A stretch of 64,000 nt of DNA from positions 183,589 through 247,588 of the forward strand of contig DBCO01000007.1 in NCBI GenBank assembly GCA_002293145.1, in the 5' to 3' direction. How positions within the stretch are numbered: the stretch's first letter is position 1; each line of letters begins with the position of its first letter. Made by a program: the position numbers and the translations under genes. Origin of the DNA: Akkermansiaceae bacterium UBA956 (GTDB taxonomy: Bacteria; Verrucomicrobiota; Verrucomicrobiia; Verrucomicrobiales; Akkermansiaceae). The notes beneath the pieces were generated by a model. The model searched no databases, had not been told where the DNA came from, and worked only from the letters and a program-made list of their open reading frames with translations. Below are positions 1-9,900 of the stretch, one piece after another.

Positions 1-2031
1 GTATTTTCCTTCCAATAAAAATTGATCGGCGAGAGTGAACACATTGTTAATCCATGCTTGATCAGTTCGCGAGCAATTCAGGTGTTTGATGCGCCATTGA
101 TCTGCAAGCTCATGAACACCAAGAGTTTGGTAGATTGCCGAGTTCATGAACATCATGTTACTATCGCCCATGACGAGGAAGTCCATCAAACGCTCTTGTT
201 CTGCTGCTTCTTCTCGCTTGCCAGCTTTGTGCAAGCAGGCTGCTGCCCAGCTAATGTATTCGATGTCATCAGGCCTCGTTTTAGCATGTTCTAACCACTG
301 TGCAGCGGCCTCCTCCCAGCGTTCTTGTTCCATCAGCTCACGAGTATCAGGCTCATGATTTTCTTTTTCTAACCATGCTGAATAGCGCGTGACCTGGGTA
401 TGGGTAGCGAGGAGGAGCAGTAAACGGCGACTTGCTTCTTGGTCCTCTTTTTTCGCTTTTTGGAAATGCCTTTCGAGGGTTTGTTCCAGCTTCTCCAGAC
501 CTTGGTCGGAGATCGGAATGATGCGGAAGAGTTGCAGGGTCCTGCGGAAAACATCAAACTTGGTTTCTTCAGGATGGAGCTCGGAGAGGAGGTCAAACCA
601 TTTTTGGTAGCCGGGATTGGGGCTGTCGGCCAAGCCAAATGCACGCTCGATCATGGAGCCCCAGCGCTCGGCATTTTCCTCGGCGAAACTTTCGGCTACG
701 AGAATAGCGGATTCGGGAGCTTGTGCGCTGTCCAAGTGTGGGGAAAAGCAGCTATCGACTAATGCGAGGAAGCTATCGCTATCATCTTCGGCAAGTTCGA
801 GCATTTTGGGAACGAACACATTTTTAATCGGGTCCATGATGTCGCGGCGTTCGAGGAAATCGAGCACCAGCGGGATGGAGTTCATGCCGTAGTCCATTTC
901 GCCGCGGAGGATCTGATCCATTGCTTTATTGAGCCATGCGTGGTAGTCGGGGTCTTGAGGATCGAGTTCGAGCGCTTTGAGCGCTTCGTCGATTTTTTCG
1001 GTTGAGACGTATAGCGTAAAGATATCACTGGGATTGATCAGCTTTACGGCTTTATCGACGGATTTAATTTCACCGAGTGCGTTTAGGGCGTTGATTGCAG
1101 ACCAACGCCGAGTGTTGTCGTCGCCCTTGAGGGCGGCTTTGGTGAGAGTGTTGAGGCGCTCCGAGACATCAGCTTTGGGATTTTTGCTGCGCATCTCGCT
1201 GATTTGCTGGTAGGTGGCGACAAGCTCAGAATGCTCCGCAGAGGAATTTTCAGAATACCAACGTAGCCATTGCTCTGGTCGGCCTTCGAGTAGTTCCATC
1301 GACGCATGCAGGGCGGTGAAGTCATTTTTTTCCGCGAATTCAGCGATGGCTTGGCGATTGCCCTGGGCGCGAAGCAAGGCGAGGTGGTAGTCGAGTTGCT
1401 CGCGATCGGGCTTTTTGCTCACTTTCGCGATTTCTTGATCCAATCGTCCCTCAGCGCGTGCGAGCCATGCCAAAGCGATGCGATTTTGTGGATCATCTTG
1501 AAATTCCTGCAGAGTTTTTTTTGCCTCCTCGGGCTTGCCAGCGAGAACCGAGGCGCGCGCCGATAGAATGGCCAAGCCGCGAACGGAATTCCGCGTCCGC
1601 AGTTTCATGGACTCGTCTTTTTCGCTCCGAAACAGCAGCAATGCCAGGCGGTATTCACGCATTTTGACCAGTGAAGCGTAGGCATCTTTTTTTTGATCTT
1701 CGGTGAGTTGCGGAAAGCGCTCAGTGAGTTTGATGATCTCCTCTGGCGTCTCTGGTGTGAGACCCCAGTGCAGGTAGCGTAGAATTTTTGTAGCGCGCAA
1801 GGCTGGCTCTGGCTCACCTTGGTCGACAACATTTTGTAATTCTGGCACGATCGATGGGCCCAATTTCCAAAGCTTTTTTTCGGCGGCTAAACGTTTGCTG
1901 TGTCGATCACTCGATAGCTCTCGAATCAACTCTGCACTGGACTCTTGCGCACTAGATTCTTGCGCACGGGCGAATGAAACGATCAATGAACCGAGAAGCA
2001 AGGCTGTGATGGAGCATAGTGTGCGCAACAT
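1..2031 (-). CDS. Secreted HEAT/TPR-type repeat protein (partial, runs off left edge)
   Basis: The frame is open from an ATG at 2031 to base 1, giving at least 677 residues with the C-terminus outside the window. I translated both ends and several inner parts and met no stop. The first ~23 residues form a signal peptide (MLRTLCSITALLLGSLIV, then a cleavage-like SFARA-QE). After it comes a HEAT-like stretch (RLAAEKKLWKLGPSIVPEL), followed by long runs of alpha-helical, TPR-like sequence rich in A, L, E and W, for example AAAQWLEHAKTRPDD. No catalytic motif was seen. Such exported repeat proteins are common in Verrucomicrobia and usually scaffold other proteins; the partner here is unknown. It lies upstream of nothing else on its strand within the window, and mnmE is 77 bp away on the same strand. 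Confidence 0.8.
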   Translation of the reverse strand, partial: MLRTLCSITALLLGSLIVSFARAQESSAQESSAELIRELSSDRHSKRLAAEKKLWKLGPSIVPELQNVVDQGEPEPALRATKILRYLHWGLTPETPEEIIKLTERFPQLTEDQKKDAYASLVKMREYRLALLLFRSEKDESMKLRTRNSVRGLAILSARASVLAGKPEEAKKTLQEFQDDPQNRIALAWLARAEGRLDQEIAKVSKKPDREQLDYHLALLRAQGNRQAIAEFAEKNDFTALHASMELLEGRPEQWLRWYSENSSAEHSELVATYQQISEMRSKNPKADVSERLNTLTKAALKGDDNTRRWSAINALNALGEIKSVDKAVKLINPSDIFTLYVSTEKIDEALKALELDPQDPDYHAWLNKAMDQILRGEMDYGMNSIPLVLDFLERRDIMDPIKNVFVPKMLELAEDDSDSFLALVDSCFSPHLDSAQAPESAILVAESFAEENAERWGSMIERAFGLADSPNPGYQKWFDLLSELHPEETKFDVFRRTLQLFRIIPISDQGLEKLEQTLERHFQKAKKEDQEASRRLLLLLATHTQVTRYSAWLEKENHEPDTRELMEQERWEEAAAQWLEHAKTRPDDIEYISWAAACLHKAGKREEAAEQERLMDFLVMGDSNMMFMNSAIYQTLGVHELADQWRIKHLNCSRTDQAWINNVFTLADQFLLEGKY

Positions 2032-2108
2032 TGTGTTTGTATTTTCTGTTGTAATTACGGAAATGCAATGAGGAACCTTAGCGGAAAAGTAAATAGATTC
2101 CAGTGGGC

Positions 2109-3527
2109 TTATTTTCCGATACAAAAACGACTGAAAATGACTCCGAGAATGTCATCGGAATCAATCTTGCCCGAGATCTCGGCAAGAGCGTCCATGGAAT
2201 CGCGCAGTTCAATGCTGACGAGCGTGAGATCCTCTGATTGCTCAAGCATGGGAATAGCTCGTTCAAGAGCAACCATGCTGCGTCTGAGGCAATCTTGGTG
2301 GCGCGCATTGATCGCGACGAGGCTTTCACCATGATCCATGCTTTGATGCATGACGGTAGCGACGATGGCACGTTCGAGTTCTTCCATGCCTGCACCAGTT
2401 TTACAGGAAATGCGCAGAGCCGATGAGCCCTGCCAGCTCGAGTGTTCTGGCTCATCGTTTTTATTGATTATATGAAGAATGTGTTGCTGCGGTTGAGTGG
2501 CGTCCAGTGATGAAGGCGGCTTAGTCAAGCTGCCGTCGGCTAAAGCGAGAATTAAATCGGCGCGTTGTTGTTGCACTACGGAGCGGCGAATGCCTTCTTG
2601 TTCAATCAGGTCCGTGCTGTCGTCCCTAATCCCGGCGGTATCGATCAAGCGCAGGAGTATGCCACCGCAGTTGACTGTTTCCTCGATGGTGTCACGTGTA
2701 GTACCAGCTACTTGGCTGACAATGGCACGCTCAAATCCTAGGAGCCGATTGAGTAGGCTGGACTTTCCGGTATTGGGCGGGCCGATGATCGCCGTGCGCA
2801 ATCCTTCGCGCAAAATACGGCCTCGATCTGCCGTGGAAAGAAGGGAATCGATGGTGTTTTTGATCTCAAACAGACGTTTGATTAATGCGTTTCCAACTTC
2901 AGGTGAAATATCTTCCTCGGGAAAATCGATGTAGGCTTCGACGTGAGCAATGCATTCGAGTAGAGCATCACGAGTTTCTTCCGTCCTGCGGCCCAATCGG
3001 CCTTCGCGTTGCTCATGAGCAGCCCTCAAGGCAAAGTGGGTTTGTGCCGAAATCAGATCCATCACGGCCTCGGCTTGGGTGAGATCGAGCTTGCCATGCA
3101 TGAAAGCTTGCTGGGTAAATTCACCTGGTCCGGCAAGTGTGGCACCGCAGGCTAGGGCGCGATCCAGAAGCGAGCGCATGACAAGCATGCCGCCGTGGCC
3201 TGCGATCTCGCAGACGTTTTCACCAGTGTAGCTGTGTGGCGCGGGGAAGCGAGTAAGTAGCACTTCATCGATTAGCTGCCCGGCTTCGTTGACGACGCGA
3301 CACAAGCGAGCTGTGCGTGGCTGCGCGGAGCTGGCTTTTCCTGAGCACATGAGATCGGCAATCTCGAAAGCTTGGGGACCAGAAATGCGCAACAAGCCAA
3401 CGGCTGCGGGTGCTGCCGCAGTCGCTACGGCGGCGATGGTTGGTCGATGAGAAAAGCGAGGCACGCGTGTAGTGTGAAGGGTGTGATGATCGGCAAAGTC
3501 TTGGGGATGAAAATCAAGCCACTGCAT
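2109..3527 (-). CDS. mnmE: tRNA uridine-5-carboxymethylaminomethyl GTPase MnmE
   Basis: MnmE works with MnmG to install the carboxymethylaminomethyl group on wobble U34 of some tRNAs. The 472-aa product has the N-terminal folate-binding domain (TIAAVATA...VGLLRISG, residues ~30-50), the helical domain, and an inserted Ras-like G domain: Walker A GPPNTGKSS at ~249-257, the switch region GTTRDT at ~275, DTAG at ~297, and a NKND-type specificity motif. It ends in FCIGK, whose Cys is the family's conserved C-terminal catalytic residue. Length is close to the usual ~450. The start is slightly uncertain: the family normally begins just before the TIAA motif, and a GTG at residue 22 is an alternative to the ATG used here. 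It is alone on this strand apart from the repeat protein downstream. Confidence 0.96.
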   Translation of the reverse strand: MQWLDFHPQDFADHHTLHTTRVPRFSHRPTIAAVATAAAPAAVGLLRISGPQAFEIADLMCSGKASSAQPRTARLCRVVNEAGQLIDEVLLTRFPAPHSYTGENVCEIAGHGGMLVMRSLLDRALACGATLAGPGEFTQQAFMHGKLDLTQAEAVMDLISAQTHFALRAAHEQREGRLGRRTEETRDALLECIAHVEAYIDFPEEDISPEVGNALIKRLFEIKNTIDSLLSTADRGRILREGLRTAIIGPPNTGKSSLLNRLLGFERAIVSQVAGTTRDTIEETVNCGGILLRLIDTAGIRDDSTDLIEQEGIRRSVVQQQRADLILALADGSLTKPPSSLDATQPQQHILHIINKNDEPEHSSWQGSSALRISCKTGAGMEELERAIVATVMHQSMDHGESLVAINARHQDCLRRSMVALERAIPMLEQSEDLTLVSIELRDSMDALAEISGKIDSDDILGVIFSRFCIGK

Positions 3528-3652
3528 TGGGGGTGGTGAAAAGAGCGTTGTGATGCTTGATGCATATTAGCCCAATACTCTCCTCTAATACTTAAAGGAT
3601 GTCAACTATTAAGGATCGGTAATTCAGCATTTTTTCAGGAGAATGCCGAAGA

Positions 3653-4801
3653 TTAACGCTTTTCGAGTGCTTTTACGAGTTGGCGTCGTACTTCTACGGC
3701 ATCCAGTTCGCCATTGTGCTTCCATAAGATCTCGCCGCCAGGAGCTACGAGGACTGTGTGTGGAAGGTCGCCCTTCCAGTCTTTGCTGATGGCATCGGCC
3801 ACGGCATCGAGTTCTCCGTCTTTGACATGGTAGTTGTTGGTTGTGCGATTTTCTTTTTTCATCTCAGCCTCGCGTGGACCAGGGGTGGCAACAAGTTTTG
3901 CCTTCAGAACGGAAAGAACGCGTGCAGCATCGTCCTGGGGATCAGTGCTGATGGTAATGAGCTCAAAGGGACGATTTTGAAAACGGCGTGCTGTTTCGAC
4001 GAGGTCAGGCATTTCGGCAACACAGGGGCCGCAGGTAGTTGCCCAGAAATTGAACAAGCGAACTTTGTCTGTTTTGTTAGCTACTAGTTCCTTGGCGATG
4101 GCTGCATCCATCGGCGCAACGGTTACAGCAAGCTTCTCCCAAGCATCATTGTCCTTGGTGACGCTCTCGCTTTTGTAGGACCATTTGGTGGAGCAACCAT
4201 AGGAGCGAGTGGTTTTCACTTCGACTTCTTTTCCTGCGAGAATGGCTTCGATGGCATCGCGCATCTGGCTTTTTTCGACAGGACCGGCCTTGCGATACCC
4301 TTCGTCCATTCGGCCAGTATATTGAAGTTTGCGCTCGGCATCGAACACAAAAACATGCGGTGTGGACTGCGCACCGTAGGCCTTTGACACGACTTGCGTT
4401 TCGCCATCGTAAAGATAAGGGAGCGTCCAGTTTGCTTCTTTGTAGCTGAGTTTCATCTCGTCGAATGAATCGCCATGTGGCGCGTAGCCGAGTTCATCGG
4501 CACGTAGCGCGAGTGGATCGTTGCCAGAAATGGCAATCACCGCAACACCTTTGTCTTTGTAGGCGTCTGCCGTTTCTTGAATCCGGCCGGTGGCGGCATA
4601 GGCCTCGGGGCAATGGTTGCAGGTGAAAATCACGGCGAGCACTTTGGCATCGGCAAAATCTTTGAGGCTGTGTTGCTTGCCGTCAACACCTAGCAGGGTG
4701 AAATCAGGTGCCGCAGCGCCGATCTCTAGTGTTTTCACTTCAAAAGGTTGAGCGGCGCAAGTGCTGAATGCTGCGGAGAGGATGAGTAGTAGTTTTTTCA
4801 T
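3653..4801 (-). CDS. Exported double thioredoxin-fold protein (peroxiredoxin-like plus TlpA-like domain)
   Basis: The 382-aa product begins with a signal peptide (MKKLLLILSAAFSTCAAQ), so it is exported or periplasmic. Domain 1 (~25-195) is AhpC/TSA-like, with AAPDFTLLGVDGK and a redox motif CNHC in FTCNHCPEAY. Domain 2 (~220-382) is TlpA/ResA-like, with the classical CGPC motif in FWATTCGPCVAEMPDL. Two redox-active thioredoxin folds in one chain suggest internal electron relay or two substrates; this is inference. It is the last gene of a group with the DUF4870 protein and the S10 peptidase upstream (38 bp gap to the DUF4870 gene). The substrate is unknown. Confidence 0.85.
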   Translation of the reverse strand: MKKLLLILSAAFSTCAAQPFEVKTLEIGAAAPDFTLLGVDGKQHSLKDFADAKVLAVIFTCNHCPEAYAATGRIQETADAYKDKGVAVIAISGNDPLALRADELGYAPHGDSFDEMKLSYKEANWTLPYLYDGETQVVSKAYGAQSTPHVFVFDAERKLQYTGRMDEGYRKAGPVEKSQMRDAIEAILAGKEVEVKTTRSYGCSTKWSYKSESVTKDNDAWEKLAVTVAPMDAAIAKELVANKTDKVRLFNFWATTCGPCVAEMPDLVETARRFQNRPFELITISTDPQDDAARVLSVLKAKLVATPGPREAEMKKENRTTNNYHVKDGELDAVADAISKDWKGDLPHTVLVAPGGEILWKHNGELDAVEVRRQLVKALEKR

Positions 4802-4839
4802 AGATTATTTCGATGAGTTGTGAGGAAAAAGAACAGTGC

Positions 4840-5250
4840 TTAGCTAACAAGAGGAATGGTAATCGGGATTTTTGTCCATTCCCCGCGGCTTGCTTGTATG
4901 CAGGCGAGAATTTCAAAAATGATTGAAGTAATGATAGCGATAATGATGGGAAAAATCATCAAAAATCCGATGCAGAGAAATGAGCCAATGATCAGCAGCA
5001 TTCCGCATACAAGGTTAAACAAGAGAAGAGTCAATTGCTGGTTCAGGCTGTCGCGAGCGTGAAATGTCACAAACTGCGATTTTTCTTTCTGGACGAGGTA
5101 GATGATCAAGGGGCCGATGAAGCCTAGGCCACCAAGAAAAATCAAGCCACCAAGAGCGCTGAGGTGAGTGAGCATGGCGAGATTGCGCTCATCCGGTGTG
5201 GGGATGAGTTTCATATCGTTGGGCAAATTGGGTGGTGGTTGCTGAATCAT
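4840..5250 (-). CDS. DUF4870 (Tic20-like) small membrane protein
   Basis: The 136-aa protein has a short proline-rich cytosolic head (MIQQPPPNLPND), then DERNLAMLTHLSAL and three or four hydrophobic segments. The central FVTFHARDSLNQQ matches the signature of DUF4870/Tic20-like proteins, in which an H-A-(R/K)-(Q/D)-(S/A)-L-N-x-Q motif sits between membrane helices. The family's function is not established. It starts 5 bp after the S10 peptidase stop, so the two are almost certainly co-transcribed. Confidence 0.85.
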   Translation of the reverse strand: MIQQPPPNLPNDMKLIPTPDERNLAMLTHLSALGGLIFLGGLGFIGPLIIYLVQKEKSQFVTFHARDSLNQQLTLLLFNLVCGMLLIIGSFLCIGFLMIFPIIIAIITSIIFEILACIQASRGEWTKIPITIPLVS

Positions 5251-5255
5251 GAGAT

Positions 5256-6755
5256 TTATTTGGCTTGTTTGATGAATTTCAGCAAGTCGATATGCATTTT
5301 TTCCAGATCAGGAGGATTGAGGTAAAACATGTGGCCACCTTCATACCAAGTAAATTCGATGTTCTTGCGCAGCGGTTCGGGTAAGGAGAGCATCTGGCGG
5401 GTGGAATAAAGCATACCGTCGGCGGGGGTGGCGAGATCTGTGTAACCGCACTGAACGAGCACCTTGAGGTGTGGGTTGTCGCGCATGGCGGTGGAGAGCT
5501 TCTCGGATAAGTTGACGTAGCCGTTGGATTCGTTCCATCTCCATGGATGCACCTTGGAGGTGAGGATTTCGTAAGGTTGATCTTCTTGCCACTTGAGTTC
5601 GCGGGTCAAATAATCGAGCATCGTGGTTCCAAATGCGCCGTAGGCTAGGGAGTAGGAGGGATCATAGTTCGGGTAAATTTCCGAGCTGTCCGTATCATCC
5701 CAAGCGACCCGAGCGTCGAAGCGGCCGATGACTTTTTTCTTTGCATTGAGCAACTCACCGCGGAAGCGAGTGGGATCGATGCGCAGATTCATTTCTGCAA
5801 TCAGCGCAGCAGATAGCCCCGTGAATTCGGCGAGCTTAGCGGCGACGGCTGATTTTTCTTCAGCGCTGATTTGGTTGCCCTTGAGAAGAGCGGCGGAGTA
5901 GGGCCCGAACGCATAGCCTCGGGCATCTTCGACGATTTTTTTTCTATCGCCCTTGATGACTCCATGAAAATGAGCCACGGAAGCGAATGTGGGCAAGAAT
6001 ACCTGATAAGCTAGGTCATTTCCAGGCGCAGGGCTTAAGGTTTGGAAATCCATGAGGGTCGACAGCATGACCACGCCATTGAGAGACATAGCATAGCGAC
6101 TCTGGAGGTGGTGGGCAAGGCCGGCGGCACGGACTCCACCGTAGGACTCGCCCAACAAGAATTTGGGTGAAGACCAGCGCTTGTTTTCCGTGACCCAGCT
6201 GCGAATGAAGTCGCCTATGGATTCCATATCCTCGTCCACACCGTGAAATTCCTGAGGTTTGGCATCTTTTTCAGCACGAGAATAACCTGTGGATACGGGA
6301 TCGATGAAAACTAGGTCGGTGCTATCGAGAATGGAAAACTGATTATCGCCGAGTTTGGCAGGTGGGGCGATTGGTTGCGTGCCGTCACCAGTAAGCTTAA
6401 TGATTTTTGGCCCGAGAGCACCGAGATGGAGCCATACTGCCGATGAGCCTGGTCCACCATTGAAAGCAAATGTGACAGGACGGGTCGGGTCCTTTTGGTC
6501 CTTACGCACGTAGGAAACATGGAAGATCGATGCGCGCGGCGTGCCGTCATCGCGATTGATCATGAGCTTACCAGTCGTCGCAGTATAGGGAATCGGGACG
6601 CCGTTGATGGTGACGCTTCCCTCGACACTAACATTTTTCTGCGGGGCAGCTGCTTCTGGTTTTTTGACCGGATCTTTGGGCGCATCCTTCGGGTTTTCCT
6701 GCGCTAGGAGGGTGGACAGAGGAAGGACAAGAGCTATGGTGTAAAAAAAGCGCAT
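5256..6755 (-). CDS. Exported serine carboxypeptidase, peptidase family S10
   Basis: The 499-aa product has a signal peptide (MRFFYTIALVLPLSTLLA) and a lysine/proline-rich linker. The alpha/beta-hydrolase core carries the S10 signatures: the oxyanion segment FNGGPGSSAVWLHLGALGP (~100-118), the nucleophile elbow GESYGG (Ser ~202), an Asp in QCGYTDLATP (~440) and the catalytic His in EGGHMFYL (~475). Family members remove C-terminal residues from peptides, and bacterial ones are usually periplasmic. It is first in a tight three-gene group with DUF4870 and double-thioredoxin proteins, and divergent from the SNF2 helicase. Confidence 0.93.
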   Translation of the reverse strand: MRFFYTIALVLPLSTLLAQENPKDAPKDPVKKPEAAAPQKNVSVEGSVTINGVPIPYTATTGKLMINRDDGTPRASIFHVSYVRKDQKDPTRPVTFAFNGGPGSSAVWLHLGALGPKIIKLTGDGTQPIAPPAKLGDNQFSILDSTDLVFIDPVSTGYSRAEKDAKPQEFHGVDEDMESIGDFIRSWVTENKRWSSPKFLLGESYGGVRAAGLAHHLQSRYAMSLNGVVMLSTLMDFQTLSPAPGNDLAYQVFLPTFASVAHFHGVIKGDRKKIVEDARGYAFGPYSAALLKGNQISAEEKSAVAAKLAEFTGLSAALIAEMNLRIDPTRFRGELLNAKKKVIGRFDARVAWDDTDSSEIYPNYDPSYSLAYGAFGTTMLDYLTRELKWQEDQPYEILTSKVHPWRWNESNGYVNLSEKLSTAMRDNPHLKVLVQCGYTDLATPADGMLYSTRQMLSLPEPLRKNIEFTWYEGGHMFYLNPPDLEKMHIDLLKFIKQAK

Positions 6756-6960
6756 AGTGTTTTGGGCAATATACTAAGATTAGGAACGCGTGGAAAGACA
6801 AATTCCCAGTGCTAGCGAAAAGGCATCGTTGTTTTGTCTAAGGAGAATGGTTATTTTTCGTAAGCACACGGTTTTTCTTGCCATGCCAAGGAAAATATGT
6901 GTAGATTCGCGCCCCGTTAATTATACCTATCAGCAACAATTTTCTCCTAACATATTCGCG

Positions 6961-9900
6961 ATGAATCCAGACCGTGCCACATTGAATTTCCTGAACAGCT
7001 TCCCAGAAGAGGCTCGCAAAAAGGGTGAAATGCTCCAAAAAGATGGAGCTGTAACCCAGATTTTTGGCAACCATTTATTCATTCAAGGCCGCGTCGAAGA
7101 AGAAACCGGCATTCACCGCACTAGTTTGCGACTGCAAGGCAATCGATGGTTCGGCAGCTGCACGGCGGAGGACGAAATCGCTTCTGGTGCGTGCCAGTAT
7201 GCCACCATGATGGAGCGGATGCATCGTGGGGAGGATTTGCCCGAGTCACCGAATGAATTCGATGATGCTCCCGTGCTTGATTTGATCGAGGAAAAACTCG
7301 GGCGTGAGCTCGATGACAAAGAAGCAGATTTTGTAACCAAAATCGAGAAACGCTATCGCCGTTATGTCATCGAGGGGGAAGTTCACGATCACGACATGGT
7401 GCGGATCTCTCCGCGTTGGGAAATCACGAGCTACGAGCCGCTGGAGCTCTGGCCGATGCCGCCGAGCGATATTCTCGAGTTCTGGAACTACATCGCCTAC
7501 GCATTTTATAAGAAAAAACTCCCGTATCCCGAGTTCATGAGCGTCATCACCGATCTCGAATCGGTGCAGAAAAAAATGGCCGAATGGGAGCAAGAGCGCG
7601 AAGTGGCCTCATGGTATGAGCGTATTGAGCGAGTCAATGAACGCCCACCCACCGAGCCACCCTTCGAAGCCGAAGTGCGCTTGGTTGCCACCATCAATGA
7701 AGCGCGCATCGAGCTTCGCGAAAAGGGCGGTGAGTGGTTGCAGTTGCGTGAGAAATCAGACGTCGAGCGCTATGCGGCATTCTACATGGAGGCTGCGATG
7801 CGTCTCGATTCATCGAGTCAAATCCTCTGGGAGCATTTCCTCTCGTATTATCGCAAAGAAGGAGATACCTTGTTCGACTTCGATCAAGAAGAATGCTGCC
7901 GTTTCATGAACCGATTGTTCTGTCAGCCTGCTCTCAAGGGCTATCTCGTCAATCTCGATGAAAAGTTATTCAAAGTCGTCGACGAACCTTTGCGCTGGAA
8001 GTGTGAGGATGCTGCTTACGATCAGATGAACTTCGCGCTGCAGCTCGTTACTGCCGGCGGCGAAAATGTTTCGCACTCGGTTCGCTTACTGCCTGGTCGC
8101 GTTGAGCTGTATCAATCTGACGAAACGGTTTTCCCTGGTCCGTCACGTTGGCTAAATGAAACGGAAATCATGCCGCGTTACTACATCCCCAAACGCGTCA
8201 TTGATTCTCTGGAGGGTGTTGAATTTCTTCGCAAAATTGGTGCTTCCTTACCTGAATCACTCTCCAAACGCGTCGTTGATTTGGAGTTGAAGCCTAAGCT
8301 GGAACTCAAGCTCATTGCTGGACTTACTTCGGCAGAAACCGAACACCTTGTCGTTGATGTGAGTGCCTTGGAGATCAAGGGCCGCCGAACAGAACGACTG
8401 AACAAAGAAGGCTGGGAACTCGTCGAGCAACAAGTCGTCAAAGGCAAGCAACTGCTGCGCTTTGCCCGTGAAGATCTCCATTGCATTCCCAAGGTGCTCG
8501 ATGAAATGTCGCTTACCTATGACGACAAATTGGTGTCGTTCAAAACCCGTCTCACCAAAAATTTCCCCGAGAAATTCGCCGAGTGGATTCGCAAAATGCC
8601 ACCGCAAGTTGAGCTCGATATCGATGCTCGTCTGAAAACCATTCTCAACGATCCTGTTAGCGCTGCTGTGCGCTTCGAGGTCGTGAACCAAGAAATCGAC
8701 TGGTTCGATCTGCGCATCGTCATTGACGTGGAAGGCGTCAACCTCAGCAAAGCGCAAATTCGCCAACTCGTCGCAGCCCGCGGTGGCTATGTTCGCATGG
8801 AAGACGGTTCCTGGATGCGCTTGGAAATCAAGCTCGATCCCGAACAGCGCGATGCCGTTACCCGTCTCGGACTCGATCCCTTCGACCTCTCAGGAGAAAC
8901 GCACCGCATGCATGCACTGCAACTTGCTGATCCCAAGGCTGCGGATGTTTTCGATCCGAAAGCCTGGAAGAAAATCAAAGACCGCGCCAACGATATCGTC
9001 ATCGAGGTCGATGCGGAGTTACCCACGAACCTCAACGCCACGCTGCGTCCCTACCAGATCGAAGGTTTCCGCTTCCTCGCCTACCTCGCCACCAACAACT
9101 TCGGCGGCATCCTCGCGGATGACATGGGCTTGGGTAAAACAATTCAGTCGCTTACTTACGTGCTATGGCTTCGCAATGAAGCATTCAAAAAACAAGCGCG
9201 CAAGAAGCCAGTGCTCATCGTTTGCCCTAAATCCGTTCTCGACGTATGGGTCACCGAGGCGAACAAGTTCGCTCCCGAACTGCAAGTGAAAATCTTGCGC
9301 AATCGAGACGACATCGATCTCGATTACTTCCAGGATACTCTCGACATGTTGGTCATGAACTACGCTCAGTTGCGCGTTTGTGGCGAGCTATTGAATAAGA
9401 TTCAGTGGCTCACCGTCATTCTCGATGAAGGTCAGCAAATTAAGAACCCCGACTCGAAGGCCGCCAAGGCAGCGCGCGAGTTGGATGCCGGCAATCGATT
9501 GGTCCTTACAGGTACGCCCATCGAGAACCGCCTCATGGATATGTGGTCACTTATGGCCTTCGCCATGCCCGGCGTGCTCGGTTCCCGTGCTTATTTCAAA
9601 AAACGTTTCGACAAGCGCAAAGATCCAGGCTCACAACAACGTCTTGCCGCTCGCCTTCGTCCGTTCCTAATCCGCCGGACCAAGTCCCAAGTGGCGCAAG
9701 ACCTCCCACCACGTACTGAGGAAGAAGTTTACAGCAAAATGGAGGGCGTGCAGCTCGAGCTGTATCGTGCCGAACTCAAGCGCATTCAAAAAGCGTTGCT
9801 CGGTATGGACTCTGACGAGGCAGTCAAGAAAAACTCCTTTGCGATTCTGCAAGGACTTATGCGTTTGCGTCAGATTTGCTGCCACCCAGGTCTCATCGAC

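Noticed and set aside
6790..6960. Upstream extension of the SNF2 gene
   Set aside because: Residues do not look like the protein's start, and the space is needed for divergent promoters. Kept as a possibility only.
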